Source: Saprospiraceae bacterium (GTDB lineage: Bacteria > Bacteroidota > Bacteroidia > Chitinophagales > Saprospiraceae). Taken from it: a stretch of DNA of 37,892 nt. Where the stretch lies: the NCBI GenBank assembly GCA_028282725.1, contig JANQHF010000072.1, positions 1-37,892 of the forward strand, read 5' to 3'. Shown here in pieces: positions 7,484 to 16,011 of the stretch. The notes beneath the pieces are model-generated. The model was not told where the DNA came from. It did not search any database and worked only from the letters and a program-made list of their open reading frames with translations. A program made the translations under genes and the position numbers. Each line of letters opens with the position of its first letter. The stretch's first letter is position 1.

Positions 7484-7633
7484 GTATAGCCTTCACACGA
7501 TTTGGCCAACCTAAATTTTTCCTCAATTGTTGTCCCTCCCCTGAAAGGTGAAGTAAAGAAAATCCTCGTCCATCCTCCATGCTTTTCGGAAAAGACGAGG
7601 AATTTCGATACTGCGATTTACTGGATGAAACGT

Positions 7634-10600
7634 TTAATTACTCTCCACCTCAGGTGCTCCTGCTGCTACCGCCTGCGCTTCCAAATCCGGAATTCGATCC
7701 AAAACCACCTGTATGGAAGAACTGAGTTCTGCCAACTGTTCTACAGCACGATTTAGAGCAGCTTTGTGATTTCCAGTGGGTCCATGTGTTGCATTCATGG
7801 CTATAATACCTATGAACAAGCCATTCCCGGGTGACGGGTCATCCCTCTCCCCTATTTCCGACTTTGCTTTGCTGCCATTTAATAGTCTATCCAGGACTTT
7901 CAATTCATTATGTGCTCCGTACAACCCACTTATAAGACTGGCTGGTTGTCGATCTGCTCTGGAGAGAGCCGTACTTATTGCCTTCACCCTCTTGACCCCC
8001 TTGGCCAACTTCATATTGGTAGCGGTCAAATCCTTCTGGAATTGCTGATATTGATTTCTGAAGGCAATCATGTCTTCGTAAGAAGCCCTTGGCAAGGTAG
8101 ATTCCTGTAACGGGGCGACTTCAAATTTCTTTGGCCCGGCCAGGTCTGTCCATTCACCATCTACTAATTTGGAAAGTGTTACGAAATAGGTCCCTGGAGT
8201 GGCTTTTGTGCCTCCCCCAAAAAAGAAACCACCACTACCACTCGGCGGGTTCAACCGAACGATGTTCTTTGAAGAGGTGCCCAAATCCCAACTAACCCGG
8301 CTAATTCCTTTTGCATTCTTTCCTTTGACTTGTTTGACCACATTCCCGGCTGCATCTGTAACGGTTAAATATATGGCAGGCGCTTCCTGGGCCATTTCTT
8401 CATCAAGTGCATCCCAACCCGGGAAAGGGATCGCCTTCTTATCCTTGGTCAGCTTTTTCTCTTCTTCTGTTCTAACGTCCTTCAGGGATTTCAATTTATC
8501 CTTCAGATAGTACGTGAATGTGGCGCCAAAAGGAGGATTTTTTGCGGCATATTCAGAATTACCCTGGCCGTAAATTTCATCCAGTGGCCGATACCAGTAG
8601 GCGGTCTTTGTATCAAAGAGAATCGCTTCATTTTGTAGCGTTTCTTCTGACATATTTCGCAAAGCACTGTAATCGTCAAGAATGTAAAATCCCCTGCCAA
8701 ATGATGCGGCGACCAAATCATTTTCTCTTCTCTGGATGGTAATGTCTCGCAATGAAATCGTAGGCATTCCGGCGGATAGTTTAACCCATTTTTCACCACC
8801 ATCAACAGTGAAATACACTCCAAACTCTGTTGCAGCGAAAACCAAATTGGCATTGACATGGTCCTGGACCATTCTCCAAACCAGGTTGCGTTCAGGAAGA
8901 TCTCCTGTTATGGACGCCCAGGTCTTACCGCGGTCCATACTCTTGATCATATAAGGTTTGAAGTCACCGTATTTATGATTATCCAGACAGGCATAGACCA
9001 CATTTACATCAAACAGGTCTGCCCTTATATCATTAACAAAGGCCGTCTCCGGAATTCCATCAATTTGTCCGGCCTCAAGTTTGGTCCAGTTCGCACCTCC
9101 ATCTTCCGTTACCTGTATGATACCATCATCTGTTCCGGCATAGATCAAACCATCCAGCAAAGGAGATTCCGCAAGAGAAGTAATTGTATTGTAATTCGAC
9201 ATGGCATTCACATCCCAGGCATTATCCCAGGATTGCTCTTGTCCCATTATAGGCAGGGCTAATCGCTCCTGGTTGCGGGTCAAGTCACCTGAGATGGCCG
9301 TCCAGTCATCTCCACGATTGTCTGATCGCCATACGCGGTACGAAGCAAAGTAAATCCGTTTGGGATCGTGCGGACTCACGAGGATGGGGGCATCCCAGTT
9401 GAATCGTTCATGAGGATCACCTGCCGCTGGTTGAGGTTGGATAAATACCGATTCTCCTGTCTTGTGATCAATTCTGAACAACCAGCCCTCCTGGAATTCT
9501 CCATAGGTTATGTCCGGGTTTCCAGGTTCTGTAGCGGATTGATGACCATCGGCTCCTAAGACTACTCTCCAATCCCTGTTCCATATACCCGCCGAACTTT
9601 TGGTACGGCTCGGGCCACCTTGTGAACCATTGTCTTGTGTACCACCGTAAACATTATAAAATGGCAATGCATCATCGACAGCTACCTTGTAAAATTGAGT
9701 GAGTGGTAAATTCCGAACGTATCTCCAGGTCTTGGTCTGGTCAAAGGATTCAAACAGTCCTCCGTCAGTCCCCATGATCACATAGTTGGGATCGTTTTTA
9801 CGAAAACCCATGGCGTGCGTATCCACGTGTTTTTTGCTTTCATTCATTTGTCGGTACGTCCTACCATGATCATCTGAAATCAGCACTACATTATTCATCA
9901 AATACAGTCTTCCCTCATGGTGTGGATCGGCATAAAGCTCCTGGTAGTAATGCGGACCGGTACCTCCTGATACCATGTCCGACTGTTTGTTCCACGAACT
10001 TCCGCCATCGACCGACATGTACAACCCCCCTTTCGTTCTGATTTCCTCGATGGCTGCATAGATCCTGTTGCTACTCTGAGGCGATATCGCCAGCCCGATC
10101 TTACCCATATTCATCATAGGCAAGCCACTGGTTAATTTTTGCCAGGTCTGTCCGCCATCTACGCTTCTGTGAAGACCAGATCCCGGTCCACCACCCATAT
10201 AGGCAGCCACATTTCTATGACGTTGCCAGGTGGCAACAATCAATTTCATAGGATTATTCGGATCCATGACAATATCTGTCACACCCACCCACTCGTCATC
10301 GCCAAGCACCTTATTCCATGTTCCGCCTCCATCATCTGAAATGTACAGACCTCTCTCTCCCCCTTTTGACCACAAGGGTCCCTGTACTGCCACATAGATC
10401 TTATTGGAGTTATCAGGGTGCACAATAATCTTTGAAATATGTTCGAAGTCCTTTAAACCCATGTTTTTCCAGGTTTTCCCTCCATCTACACTCTTATATA
10501 TACCATCACCGAATCCAACATGTCTGCCTCCGACATTTTCCCCGGTTCCTACCCAGATAATGCTTGGATCTCTTGAATCAATGGTCACGCAACCTATGGA

Positions 10601-10876
10601 ATAGCTCTTTTGTTTGTCAAAAATCGGTGTCCAGGTAGTCCCGGCATTCACAGTTTTCCAAACACCGCCGGACCCAACGGCCACGTACATGATATTCTCG
10701 TTGTGCGGGTGAATAGCAATATCTGCTATCCGACCGGAAGTCAGTGCCGGACCGATGTTTCGAAAGGCCAGACCTGAAAAGGTCGAAGACTTAAGCAGGG
10801 TGTCTTTTTTCTCTTGAGACTGTGCAAAAGGCAAAGTGAAAAGTAAGGTCAGAACGACCAGGAAGATTGTTCTCAT
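7634..10876 (-). CDS. Large secreted Asp-box (BNR/VPS10-like) beta-propeller protein
   Basis: 1080 residues with a clear Sec signal peptide (MRTIFLVVLTLLFTLPFAQSQ). The first 750 or so residues hold at least nine Asp-box motifs of the SxDxGxTW type (SVDGGKTW, SDDGGGTW, SVDGGQTW, SVDGGSSW, SDDHGRTY, SDNRGDDW, TEDGGANW, SMDRGKTW, TVDGGEKW), as in sortilin/VPS10-like and BNR-repeat propellers; such proteins are often annotated as glycosyl hydrolases without proof. The C-terminal 300 residues have an immunoglobulin-like stretch (AIYLTVTDAAGNVVKQVKG...SRVSWDLG) and a helical tail. The type is common and multi-copy in Bacteroidota; substrate unknown. No glycosidase catalytic residues can be pointed to. 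Monocistronic, convergent with the relic region. Confidence 0.88.
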   Translation of the reverse strand: MRTIFLVVLTLLFTLPFAQSQEKKDTLLKSSTFSGLAFRNIGPALTSGRIADIAIHPHNENIMYVAVGSGGVWKTVNAGTTWTPIFDKQKSYSIGCVTIDSRDPSIIWVGTGENVGGRHVGFGDGIYKSVDGGKTWKNMGLKDFEHISKIIVHPDNSNKIYVAVQGPLWSKGGERGLYISDDGGGTWNKVLGDDEWVGVTDIVMDPNNPMKLIVATWQRHRNVAAYMGGGPGSGLHRSVDGGQTWQKLTSGLPMMNMGKIGLAISPQSSNRIYAAIEEIRTKGGLYMSVDGGSSWNKQSDMVSGGTGPHYYQELYADPHHEGRLYLMNNVVLISDDHGRTYRQMNESKKHVDTHAMGFRKNDPNYVIMGTDGGLFESFDQTKTWRYVRNLPLTQFYKVAVDDALPFYNVYGGTQDNGSQGGPSRTKSSAGIWNRDWRVVLGADGHQSATEPGNPDITYGEFQEGWLFRIDHKTGESVFIQPQPAAGDPHERFNWDAPILVSPHDPKRIYFASYRVWRSDNRGDDWTAISGDLTRNQERLALPIMGQEQSWDNAWDVNAMSNYNTITSLAESPLLDGLIYAGTDDGIIQVTEDGGANWTKLEAGQIDGIPETAFVNDIRADLFDVNVVYACLDNHKYGDFKPYMIKSMDRGKTWASITGDLPERNLVWRMVQDHVNANLVFAATEFGVYFTVDGGEKWVKLSAGMPTISLRDITIQRRENDLVAASFGRGFYILDDYSALRNMSEETLQNEAILFDTKTAYWYRPLDEIYGQGNSEYAAKNPPFGATFTYYLKDKLKSLKDVRTEEEKKLTKDKKAIPFPGWDALDEEMAQEAPAIYLTVTDAAGNVVKQVKGKNAKGISRVSWDLGTSSKNIVRLNPPSGSGGFFFGGGTKATPGTYFVTLSKLVDGEWTDLAGPKKFEVAPLQESTLPRASYEDMIAFRNQYQQFQKDLTATNMKLAKGVKRVKAISTALSRADRQPASLISGLYGAHNELKVLDRLLNGSKAKSEIGERDDPSPGNGLFIGIIAMNATHGPTGNHKAALNRAVEQLAELSSSIQVVLDRIPDLEAQAVAAGAPEVESN

Positions 10877-11101
10877 TTTATCAGATTAGTTCGTTAATAA
10901 ATAGCGTCGCGAAATTAGTAAAATTTATCCCAGACTCTATGGCTGACCTGGATCTTCGAGAGGAACAGATATGGTCAATTCTGAATTCAAATAATCATTC
11001 CAACTTTATTTTGAAAAATTTGGAGCAAGACAATCTGCGAATGAGATCATAAATGTCCCTCTTTTTGTATAATTTCCTTCCTTCAAACCTGCATTCATAT
11101 A

Positions 11102-12661
11102 ATGAAGAAAATCATCTGTCTTTTCATCATCCTGATTCTCTTTTCTTGTGATCAGACTTCCAAGTCTTCAACTTCTATTCGGGTAATTGATCTGATTGAA
11201 TCAAGCATCGAGGATGTACAAACAGCCTATCAAAATGGAACATACACCTGTGTCGAACTGGTCAAGAGTTACTTAGATCGTATTGAAACGATAGACAAGG
11301 ACGGTCCACAGCTGAACTCCATACTTCAGGTAAACCCGGATGCCTTGTTTATAGCTGCACAATTGGACAAAGAAAGATCAGAAGGCAACATTCGGGGTCC
11401 GCTACATGGGATCCCAATGGTCTTAAAAGATAATATCGACACGAAGGACCAGATGAATACTACAGCTGGAGCTCGCGCTATGAAAGATTCAAGACCTCTT
11501 CAGGATGCATTTATCGTGACCAAATTGCGTGAAGCAGGCGTCGTGATTTTGGGTAAAGCCAATCTGAGCGAATGGGCCAATTTTCATTCATCCTATTCCT
11601 CAAGTGGCTGGAGTGGCCTGGGAGGTCAAACAAAAAATCCGTACGACACAAGCCGCAACCCTTGCGGATCCAGTTCGGGATCAGGTGTTTCCGTTGCCGC
11701 CAATCTCACGGTACTCGCCATAGGAACCGAAACGAATGGTTCCATTGTTTGCCCATCCAACAATAATGGCATAGTTGGAATAAAACCGACTGTTGGCCTA
11801 TTAAGCCGTTCCGGAATCATCCCCATCTCTTTCACCCAGGACACGCCCGGACCCATGGCGCGATCGGTCACTGATGCCGCAATATGCCTGGGTGCGATGA
11901 CTGGGGTTGATGTAAATGATAGCAAGACAATAGATAGTCGCGAATATGCACAAACGGACTACTCCATCTTTCTTGACAAAGATGCCCTGGAGGGTAAACG
12001 TATTGGATATTATAAGAGTGGTGTGGATGAATACTTCAGGATCAAACAAAAAATGGATGAGGTGATCAGCGTCCTTCAGTCGGAAGGAGCGCAGGTCGTG
12101 GAGCTTGAAGAAATCAATAAAGAGAACATTAATCAGCCTTCTTACCAGGTATTACTGTATGAGTTTAAAGATGGTCTGAATAAATATTTCGCCTCCCTAG
12201 GACCAAATGCAGTAGTAAAAGATATGGACGATCTTATAGCAAAGACATTGGAAGACTCCATCGAAATGCAATATTTTGATCATGCAGTACTGACCTTAGC
12301 CAATGAAAAAGGGGATCTGACTTCCGGGGAATATCTTAATGCTTTAGCAAAAATGCACCGGTTATCGCGTGATGAGGGAATAGACAGGGTACTATCAGAA
12401 CACAGCCTTGATGCAATCGTTTCACCAACCGGAGGTGCGGCGTGGAAAACAGATCTTATCAATGGAGATCGGTTCGGACTTTTTTCGAGCTCTCCCGCAG
12501 CCATAGCAGGATATCCGAGTATAACCGTACCAATGGGCAATTTGGATGGTATGCCCTTAGGCGTTTCATTTTATGGAGGAGCCTGGAGTGAACCTGTCCT
12601 GATCGGAATCGCCTATGCATATGAACAGGCTACTCTTCATAGATTTGCACCTGATCTATAA
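11102..12661 (+). CDS. Amidase signature enzyme, lipoprotein
   Basis: 519 residues. The N terminus is a lipoprotein signal (MKKIICLFIILILFSC, lipid-anchored Cys16), so it acts at the envelope. The amidase signature triad is complete: Lys109 in HGIPMVLKDN, the cis-Ser region GSSSGSG (189-195, Ser190), and the nucleophile Ser214 in GTETNGSIVCPS. Relatives include GatA-like amidases and peptide amidases; the lipoprotein form in Bacteroidota hydrolyses unknown amides. Only 18 bp separate its stop from the Gfo/Idh/MocA gene, so both are probably co-transcribed and act on the same exported pathway. Not a GatA for tRNA: it is exported and has no gatB/C neighbours. Confidence 0.92.
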   Translation: MKKIICLFIILILFSCDQTSKSSTSIRVIDLIESSIEDVQTAYQNGTYTCVELVKSYLDRIETIDKDGPQLNSILQVNPDALFIAAQLDKERSEGNIRGPLHGIPMVLKDNIDTKDQMNTTAGARAMKDSRPLQDAFIVTKLREAGVVILGKANLSEWANFHSSYSSSGWSGLGGQTKNPYDTSRNPCGSSSGSGVSVAANLTVLAIGTETNGSIVCPSNNNGIVGIKPTVGLLSRSGIIPISFTQDTPGPMARSVTDAAICLGAMTGVDVNDSKTIDSREYAQTDYSIFLDKDALEGKRIGYYKSGVDEYFRIKQKMDEVISVLQSEGAQVVELEEINKENINQPSYQVLLYEFKDGLNKYFASLGPNAVVKDMDDLIAKTLEDSIEMQYFDHAVLTLANEKGDLTSGEYLNALAKMHRLSRDEGIDRVLSEHSLDAIVSPTGGAAWKTDLINGDRFGLFSSSPAAIAGYPSITVPMGNLDGMPLGVSFYGGAWSEPVLIGIAYAYEQATLHRFAPDL

Positions 12662-12679
12662 ATATTAACTCTTATAACA

Positions 12680-13798
12680 ATGTGGAAATATTCCGTTTGG
12701 ACATCAATCTGTTTGTTGTGTTTTTACCAATTGACGGCTCAATCATCCGAAAAGGCAAAAGATCCTGTCAAACTAGGGGTCATCGGACTCACGCATTCGC
12801 ATGTTCATTGGATTCTGAGTGATATGAAGAAAGATGCCCTAGAAGTAGTAGGCATTGTCGAACCCAACCGGGAATTGGCAAAAAGATATGCCGAGCAACA
12901 TGGATTTTCCATGGACCTGGTCTATAATACAATAGAAGGACTGATCGTCTCGCAGCAACCTCAGGCAGTAGCAGCTTTTGGAACCATCTATGATCACCTG
13001 AAAGTCGTCCAAATATGTGCGCCCCAGGGCATTCATGTCATGGTCGAAAAACCACTTGCTGTGAGCCTGGAACATGCCCTGGAAATGCAGGAACTGGCGA
13101 AGAAGCACAATATCCACTTATTGACCAATTATGAAACAAGCTGGTATCCCACAACCGAAAAAACCAGAGGTCTTCTCAAAGAAGGTTCGATCGGCAAATT
13201 AACCCAGATCGTCGTACGCAACGGACATAAGGGACCGAAGAAAATCGGCATCAATAAAGAATTTCTTGAGTGGCTGACAGATCCGGCCCTGAACGGAGGT
13301 GGCGCTATCATGGACTTTGGTTGCTATGGTGCCAATCTATCTACCTGGCTGCACGATGGAAAACGACCCAATTCCATTACTGCCATCACTCAACAATTGC
13401 AAGCCGAGAATAATCCGAATGTGGATGATGAAGCTACGATTATCCTGACCTATGAAGATTCAAAAACGACCGTTCAGGCTTCATGGAATTGGCCAATCGG
13501 TCGAAAGGACATGGAAGTATATGGTGAGCAAGGAGTCATCTATGCTGACAACAGAAATGCATTGCGCGTCCGGATAAGCGAGGGGTATGACGGGTTCTCG
13601 GAATCGAGTTATCAACTGGAAGAGCGTGCCGAACCATGGAACGATCCATTTACTCTTTTTGCCCGGGTTATCCGTGCTGAATTGAAACTTGAGCCTTATG
13701 ATTTGTATTCGCTTGAAAACAACATGATCGTTATGGAAATCCTGGATGCTGCCAAAAGGAGTACCAAGGAGGGGAAGACCATATATTTGAAAGAATAA
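12680..13798 (+). CDS. Gfo/Idh/MocA family oxidoreductase with Sec signal peptide
   Basis: 372 residues. After a Sec-type signal (MWKYSVWTSICLLCFYQLTAQ) comes the N-terminal Rossmann strand KLGVIGLTHSHVHWIL, the EKP motif (123-125, VMVEKPLAVS), whose Lys is catalytic in this family, and the C-terminal alpha/beta domain with GGGAIMDFGCYGANLSTWL. The usual glycine-rich loop GxGxxG is changed to GVIGLTHSH, so nucleotide binding may be altered. NAD(P)-dependent members exported from the cytoplasm normally carry their cofactor through the Tat route; here no twin Arg is present. Second gene of the amidase operon. Family sure, substrate unknown. Confidence 0.9.
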   Translation: MWKYSVWTSICLLCFYQLTAQSSEKAKDPVKLGVIGLTHSHVHWILSDMKKDALEVVGIVEPNRELAKRYAEQHGFSMDLVYNTIEGLIVSQQPQAVAAFGTIYDHLKVVQICAPQGIHVMVEKPLAVSLEHALEMQELAKKHNIHLLTNYETSWYPTTEKTRGLLKEGSIGKLTQIVVRNGHKGPKKIGINKEFLEWLTDPALNGGGAIMDFGCYGANLSTWLHDGKRPNSITAITQQLQAENNPNVDDEATIILTYEDSKTTVQASWNWPIGRKDMEVYGEQGVIYADNRNALRVRISEGYDGFSESSYQLEERAEPWNDPFTLFARVIRAELKLEPYDLYSLENNMIVMEILDAAKRSTKEGKTIYLKE

Positions 13799-13832
13799 AG
13801 GTTTGCTAAACTTTTGAAGTTTAGTAAACCTT
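13798..13832. terminator. 16-bp stem terminator between convergent genes
   Basis: AAGGTTTGCTAAACTT (13798-13813), loop TTG, AAGTTTAGTAAACCTT (13817-13832); one G-T pair interrupts the stem. It begins at the last base of the Gfo/Idh/MocA stop codon, lies 8 bp from the XRE stop, and can serve both strands. Confidence 0.75.
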
Positions 13833-13840
13833 GTTCTTAT

Positions 13841-14047
13841 TTAATTCCAATCTCCTTCTTCCAGTAAGAACAACTCATCTACTCTTTTGTCAAAGACATG
13901 GGCCATTTTCAATGCCAACAAAGTTGAAGGAACATATCGGTTTTTCTCAATGGAATTGATGGTCTGGCGAGAGACAGAAATCCTTTTGGCCAACTCCTCC
14001 TGCGTCATATCAAACTCTGCACGGGCCACCTTGATCCGGTTCTTCAT
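13841..14047 (-). CDS. Small XRE (Cro/CI) helix-turn-helix regulator
   Basis: 68 residues, nearly all a Cro/CI-type HTH: RIKVARAEFDMTQEELAKRISVSRQTINSIEKNRYVPSTLLALKMAHVFDKRVDELF, typical of the stand-alone 'YgzD-like' regulators. The start ATG overlaps the stop of the upstream membrane protein by one base (TGATG at 14045-14049), so translation is coupled. Pairs of a membrane protein and a tiny XRE regulator are common in Bacteroidota and Firmicutes and usually autoregulate; target unknown. Confidence 0.9.
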   Translation of the reverse strand: MKNRIKVARAEFDMTQEELAKRISVSRQTINSIEKNRYVPSTLLALKMAHVFDKRVDELFLLEEGDWN

Positions 14048-14445
14048 CAGCTCAATCTTTTTATGGTATGGAAGAACATGATCCGAATGCCGAGCATGAA
14101 TATGAGGATTGGAGATACATCTACCTTTTCCAGAGCGGCATCCCTTCCTGACATGATAAAATCGACCCCAAATTCGATATAAGGTATGACCAGTGCATAC
14201 ACTACTCCACAGATAAAGGCCAGGCTAAATGATTTCAATCTCAACGGTAAGGTCATTTCATCTTCGTTTTCGTCCCGTGCCAATGAACAAAAAAGTAAGC
14301 CGATCAACATAACATCCGTGGCGATCACTTGAATTGTTTCGACGTGAACACCCCGGGCCTTTGCGATGATGACCGAAAACAAAGTAAGTAAAAAGAGGAC
14401 GATTCCAATCACGAAAAAGCACGAGGGGAATCTGAAATTCAACAT
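14047..14445 (-). CDS. Small integral membrane protein paired with the XRE regulator
   Basis: 132 residues with four hydrophobic segments (FFVIGIVLFLLTLFSVIIA, VIATDVMLIGLLFCSLA, SFSLAFICGVVYALVIPY, ILIFMLGIRIMFFHTI), separated by an acidic loop (ARDENEDEM) and a cytoplasmic-looking charged loop. I do not recognise a named family with certainty; it resembles the small membrane partners of XRE regulators. It is the first gene of the two-gene operon with the regulator and may act as a membrane-bound sensor or sequestering partner. That role is inference. Confidence 0.7.
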   Translation of the reverse strand: MLNFRFPSCFFVIGIVLFLLTLFSVIIAKARGVHVETIQVIATDVMLIGLLFCSLARDENEDEMTLPLRLKSFSLAFICGVVYALVIPYIEFGVDFIMSGRDAALEKVDVSPILIFMLGIRIMFFHTIKRLS

Positions 14446-14547
14446 TCATTCTATGCCCCTTCTGTCTCTTTCACAAATTGATTCTTTATTCATTTCCATA
14501 ATCGCTAATTGACTGCTTGACAATAAAACTTGACATAATTATAAGTA

Positions 14548-14563
14548 TACATTACATAATGTA
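14548..14563. promoter_or_regulatory. Palindrome between divergent genes
   Basis: TACATTA, CA, TAATGTA: perfect 7-bp arms in an AT-rich stretch with further ACAT/ATGT half-sites nearby (14531-14580). It lies about 100 bp upstream of the membrane protein/XRE operon and 130 bp upstream of the DUF6155 gene, a plausible operator for the XRE regulator. Position-based inference. Confidence 0.4.
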
Positions 14564-14695
14564 AACTATAATTTACATTTCTTCGACGAAGATCTATCCG
14601 TTGACGACAAAGCTATCTTCCCTCATTACTTACTCCGCCTTTCTTTACTCTTTGAGAAAGGAAAGATCTCTTCTATCTTGGTTGCCGAATCCATC

Positions 14696-15214
14696 ATGCG
14701 CAAGTCACAATTCACAAAACACCTGGACGCACTCAATGAAGATGAGTTACGCAAAGAATTAATGATGCTATTTTCGAAGGTGCCCGAGGTCAAACAATTT
14801 TATGCCATGGAATTGGGAAGTGACAAGGAGCGCAAGAGCCTCTACGACCGTGCAAAGAAGGACATTGCAGCGAAATATGCGACAAGATCAATACGTAAAC
14901 CACGTCGTCCCCGCATTCAAAAGATAAACGGGATCTTATCCGATATGAAGAAGGCTGCCATCTTTCAACATGAAATGGCAGACCTGTATTTATTTGATGT
15001 CGAGACTGCACTGGTCTTCTCCCTTCAACATCACTTTTTCTCAAGGGTCCTGGCCAATCATATCACATCGACTTTTGAGAAGGCCGTGGAGATTATCCGG
15101 GAACATCAGCTCCACGAATTATTTTTTGACCGGTGTTCTCAAATCAAGGAAAGGACCATTTTTATTCCTGAGATTTACAGCGACATGAAACGAATATTTA
15201 ACAAGATCGTATGA
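14696..15214 (+). CDS. DUF6155 family protein
   Basis: 172 residues from ATG 14696 (MRKSQFTKHLDALNEDELRKELMMLF); an upstream TTG at 14678 is also in frame but adds nothing family-like. It fits the all-helical DUF6155 family of Bacteroidota: the N-terminal K.L..L..eeL...l..L, a central basic patch (RSIRKPRRPRIQKI) and the following FQHEMADLYLFDVETALVF segment. Function unknown. Cytoplasmic, no signal peptide. Its stop overlaps the ATG of the exported CBM9-like gene by ATGA (15211-15214), so the two are translationally coupled, though no functional link is obvious. Confidence 0.72.
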   Translation: MRKSQFTKHLDALNEDELRKELMMLFSKVPEVKQFYAMELGSDKERKSLYDRAKKDIAAKYATRSIRKPRRPRIQKINGILSDMKKAAIFQHEMADLYLFDVETALVFSLQHHFFSRVLANHITSTFEKAVEIIREHQLHELFFDRCSQIKERTIFIPEIYSDMKRIFNKIV

Positions 15215-15912
15215 CACTAATCAGAACAATTTTGACCTGCACCCTCGTCCTTGTGTTCAACCTGGCGACATTTGCACAGGAAAAGCAATTAGTCATCAAA
15301 AAAACCGAAGATTTCTTCTTCAATGGTGATGGTGATGACGAATCCTGGTCACGGGCAGATTGGGTGGAACTGACCCTTAGAAACAATGCAGACGTATCCT
15401 ACAAAACCAGGTTAAAAATCCTTTATTCGTCTACAGGTCTGTACTTTCTTTTTGACAATGAAGACAAGACAATAACCTCTACCCTCTCTGCGGACAATAC
15501 CGATTTGTATAATGAAGATGTAGTCGAGGTTTTTTTCTGGACGGATGAGGACTATCCTTTTTATTTCGAATACGAGTTGTCACCCGGGAATTACGAATTG
15601 CCCATTTTCGTACCCAATGTCGAAGGAGATTTCTTCGGCTGGCTTCCCTGGCATTACGAGGGAGAAAGAAAGACGAGACACTTCACATCCATCCAAAAAA
15701 ACAACGGCAAGATAGTGGGTTGGACAGCAGAATTTTTCATTCCATATGCTCTCTTGAAACCCATGTCTAATGTTCCACCACAGCCTGGCACCCGTTGGCG
15801 CGCTAACATGTATCGTATCGACTATGATCAAGGCCCGGCATATTGGACTTGGAGACCGGTACGGACCAACTTTCACGACTATGAAAGCTACGGGGTATTT
15901 CTATTTGAATGA
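15211..15912 (+). CDS. Secreted carbohydrate-binding family 9-like protein
   Basis: 233 residues: Sec signal peptide (MTLIRTILTCTLVLVFNLATFAQ) followed by a single CBM9/DOMON-like beta-sandwich. Matching features are FFFNGDGDDESWSRADWVEL near the start, KTRLKILYSSTGLYFLFDNED, EDVVEVFFWTDED, YFEYELSPGN and WTAEFFIPYALL, the order typical of CBM9-like proteins that bind sugars or other small ligands at the cell surface or in the periplasm. No catalytic module is attached. Coupled to the DUF6155 gene by a 4-bp overlap; convergent with mutS2. Confidence 0.85.
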   Translation: MTLIRTILTCTLVLVFNLATFAQEKQLVIKKTEDFFFNGDGDDESWSRADWVELTLRNNADVSYKTRLKILYSSTGLYFLFDNEDKTITSTLSADNTDLYNEDVVEVFFWTDEDYPFYFEYELSPGNYELPIFVPNVEGDFFGWLPWHYEGERKTRHFTSIQKNNGKIVGWTAEFFIPYALLKPMSNVPPQPGTRWRANMYRIDYDQGPAYWTWRPVRTNFHDYESYGVFLFE

Positions 15913-15917
15913 GAGAC

Positions 15918-15934
15918 CGCTTTTTATAAAAGCG
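15918..15934. terminator. Short hairpin after the CBM9-like gene
   Basis: CGCTTTT, TAT, AAAAGCG immediately after the stop codon; compact A/T-rich stem that could end transcription in either direction. A weaker stem (CTCTGAA/TTCAGAG, 15985-16009) lies just past the mutS2 stop. Confidence 0.45.
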
Positions 15935-16011
15935 AAGACTACCGCAACCAAAATACTTTCTTAACCGGGACGCATCTTCTTTAGCTCTGAAAGGCGGGAC
16001 GGTTCAGAGAA

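Larger units (their letters stand above)
7146..7633. other. Intergenic region with operator and gene relic
   Basis: No intact gene in 488 bp. It holds the MarR palindromes at its left end and the frameshifted TonB-plug-like relic (7321-7483). The remainder to 7633 shows no coding or structural signal that I can support. Confidence 0.5.

Noticed and set aside
10867-11052. 61-residue ORF before the amidase gene
   Set aside because: Overlaps the start of the Asp-box gene on the other strand, has no domain and no conserved start.
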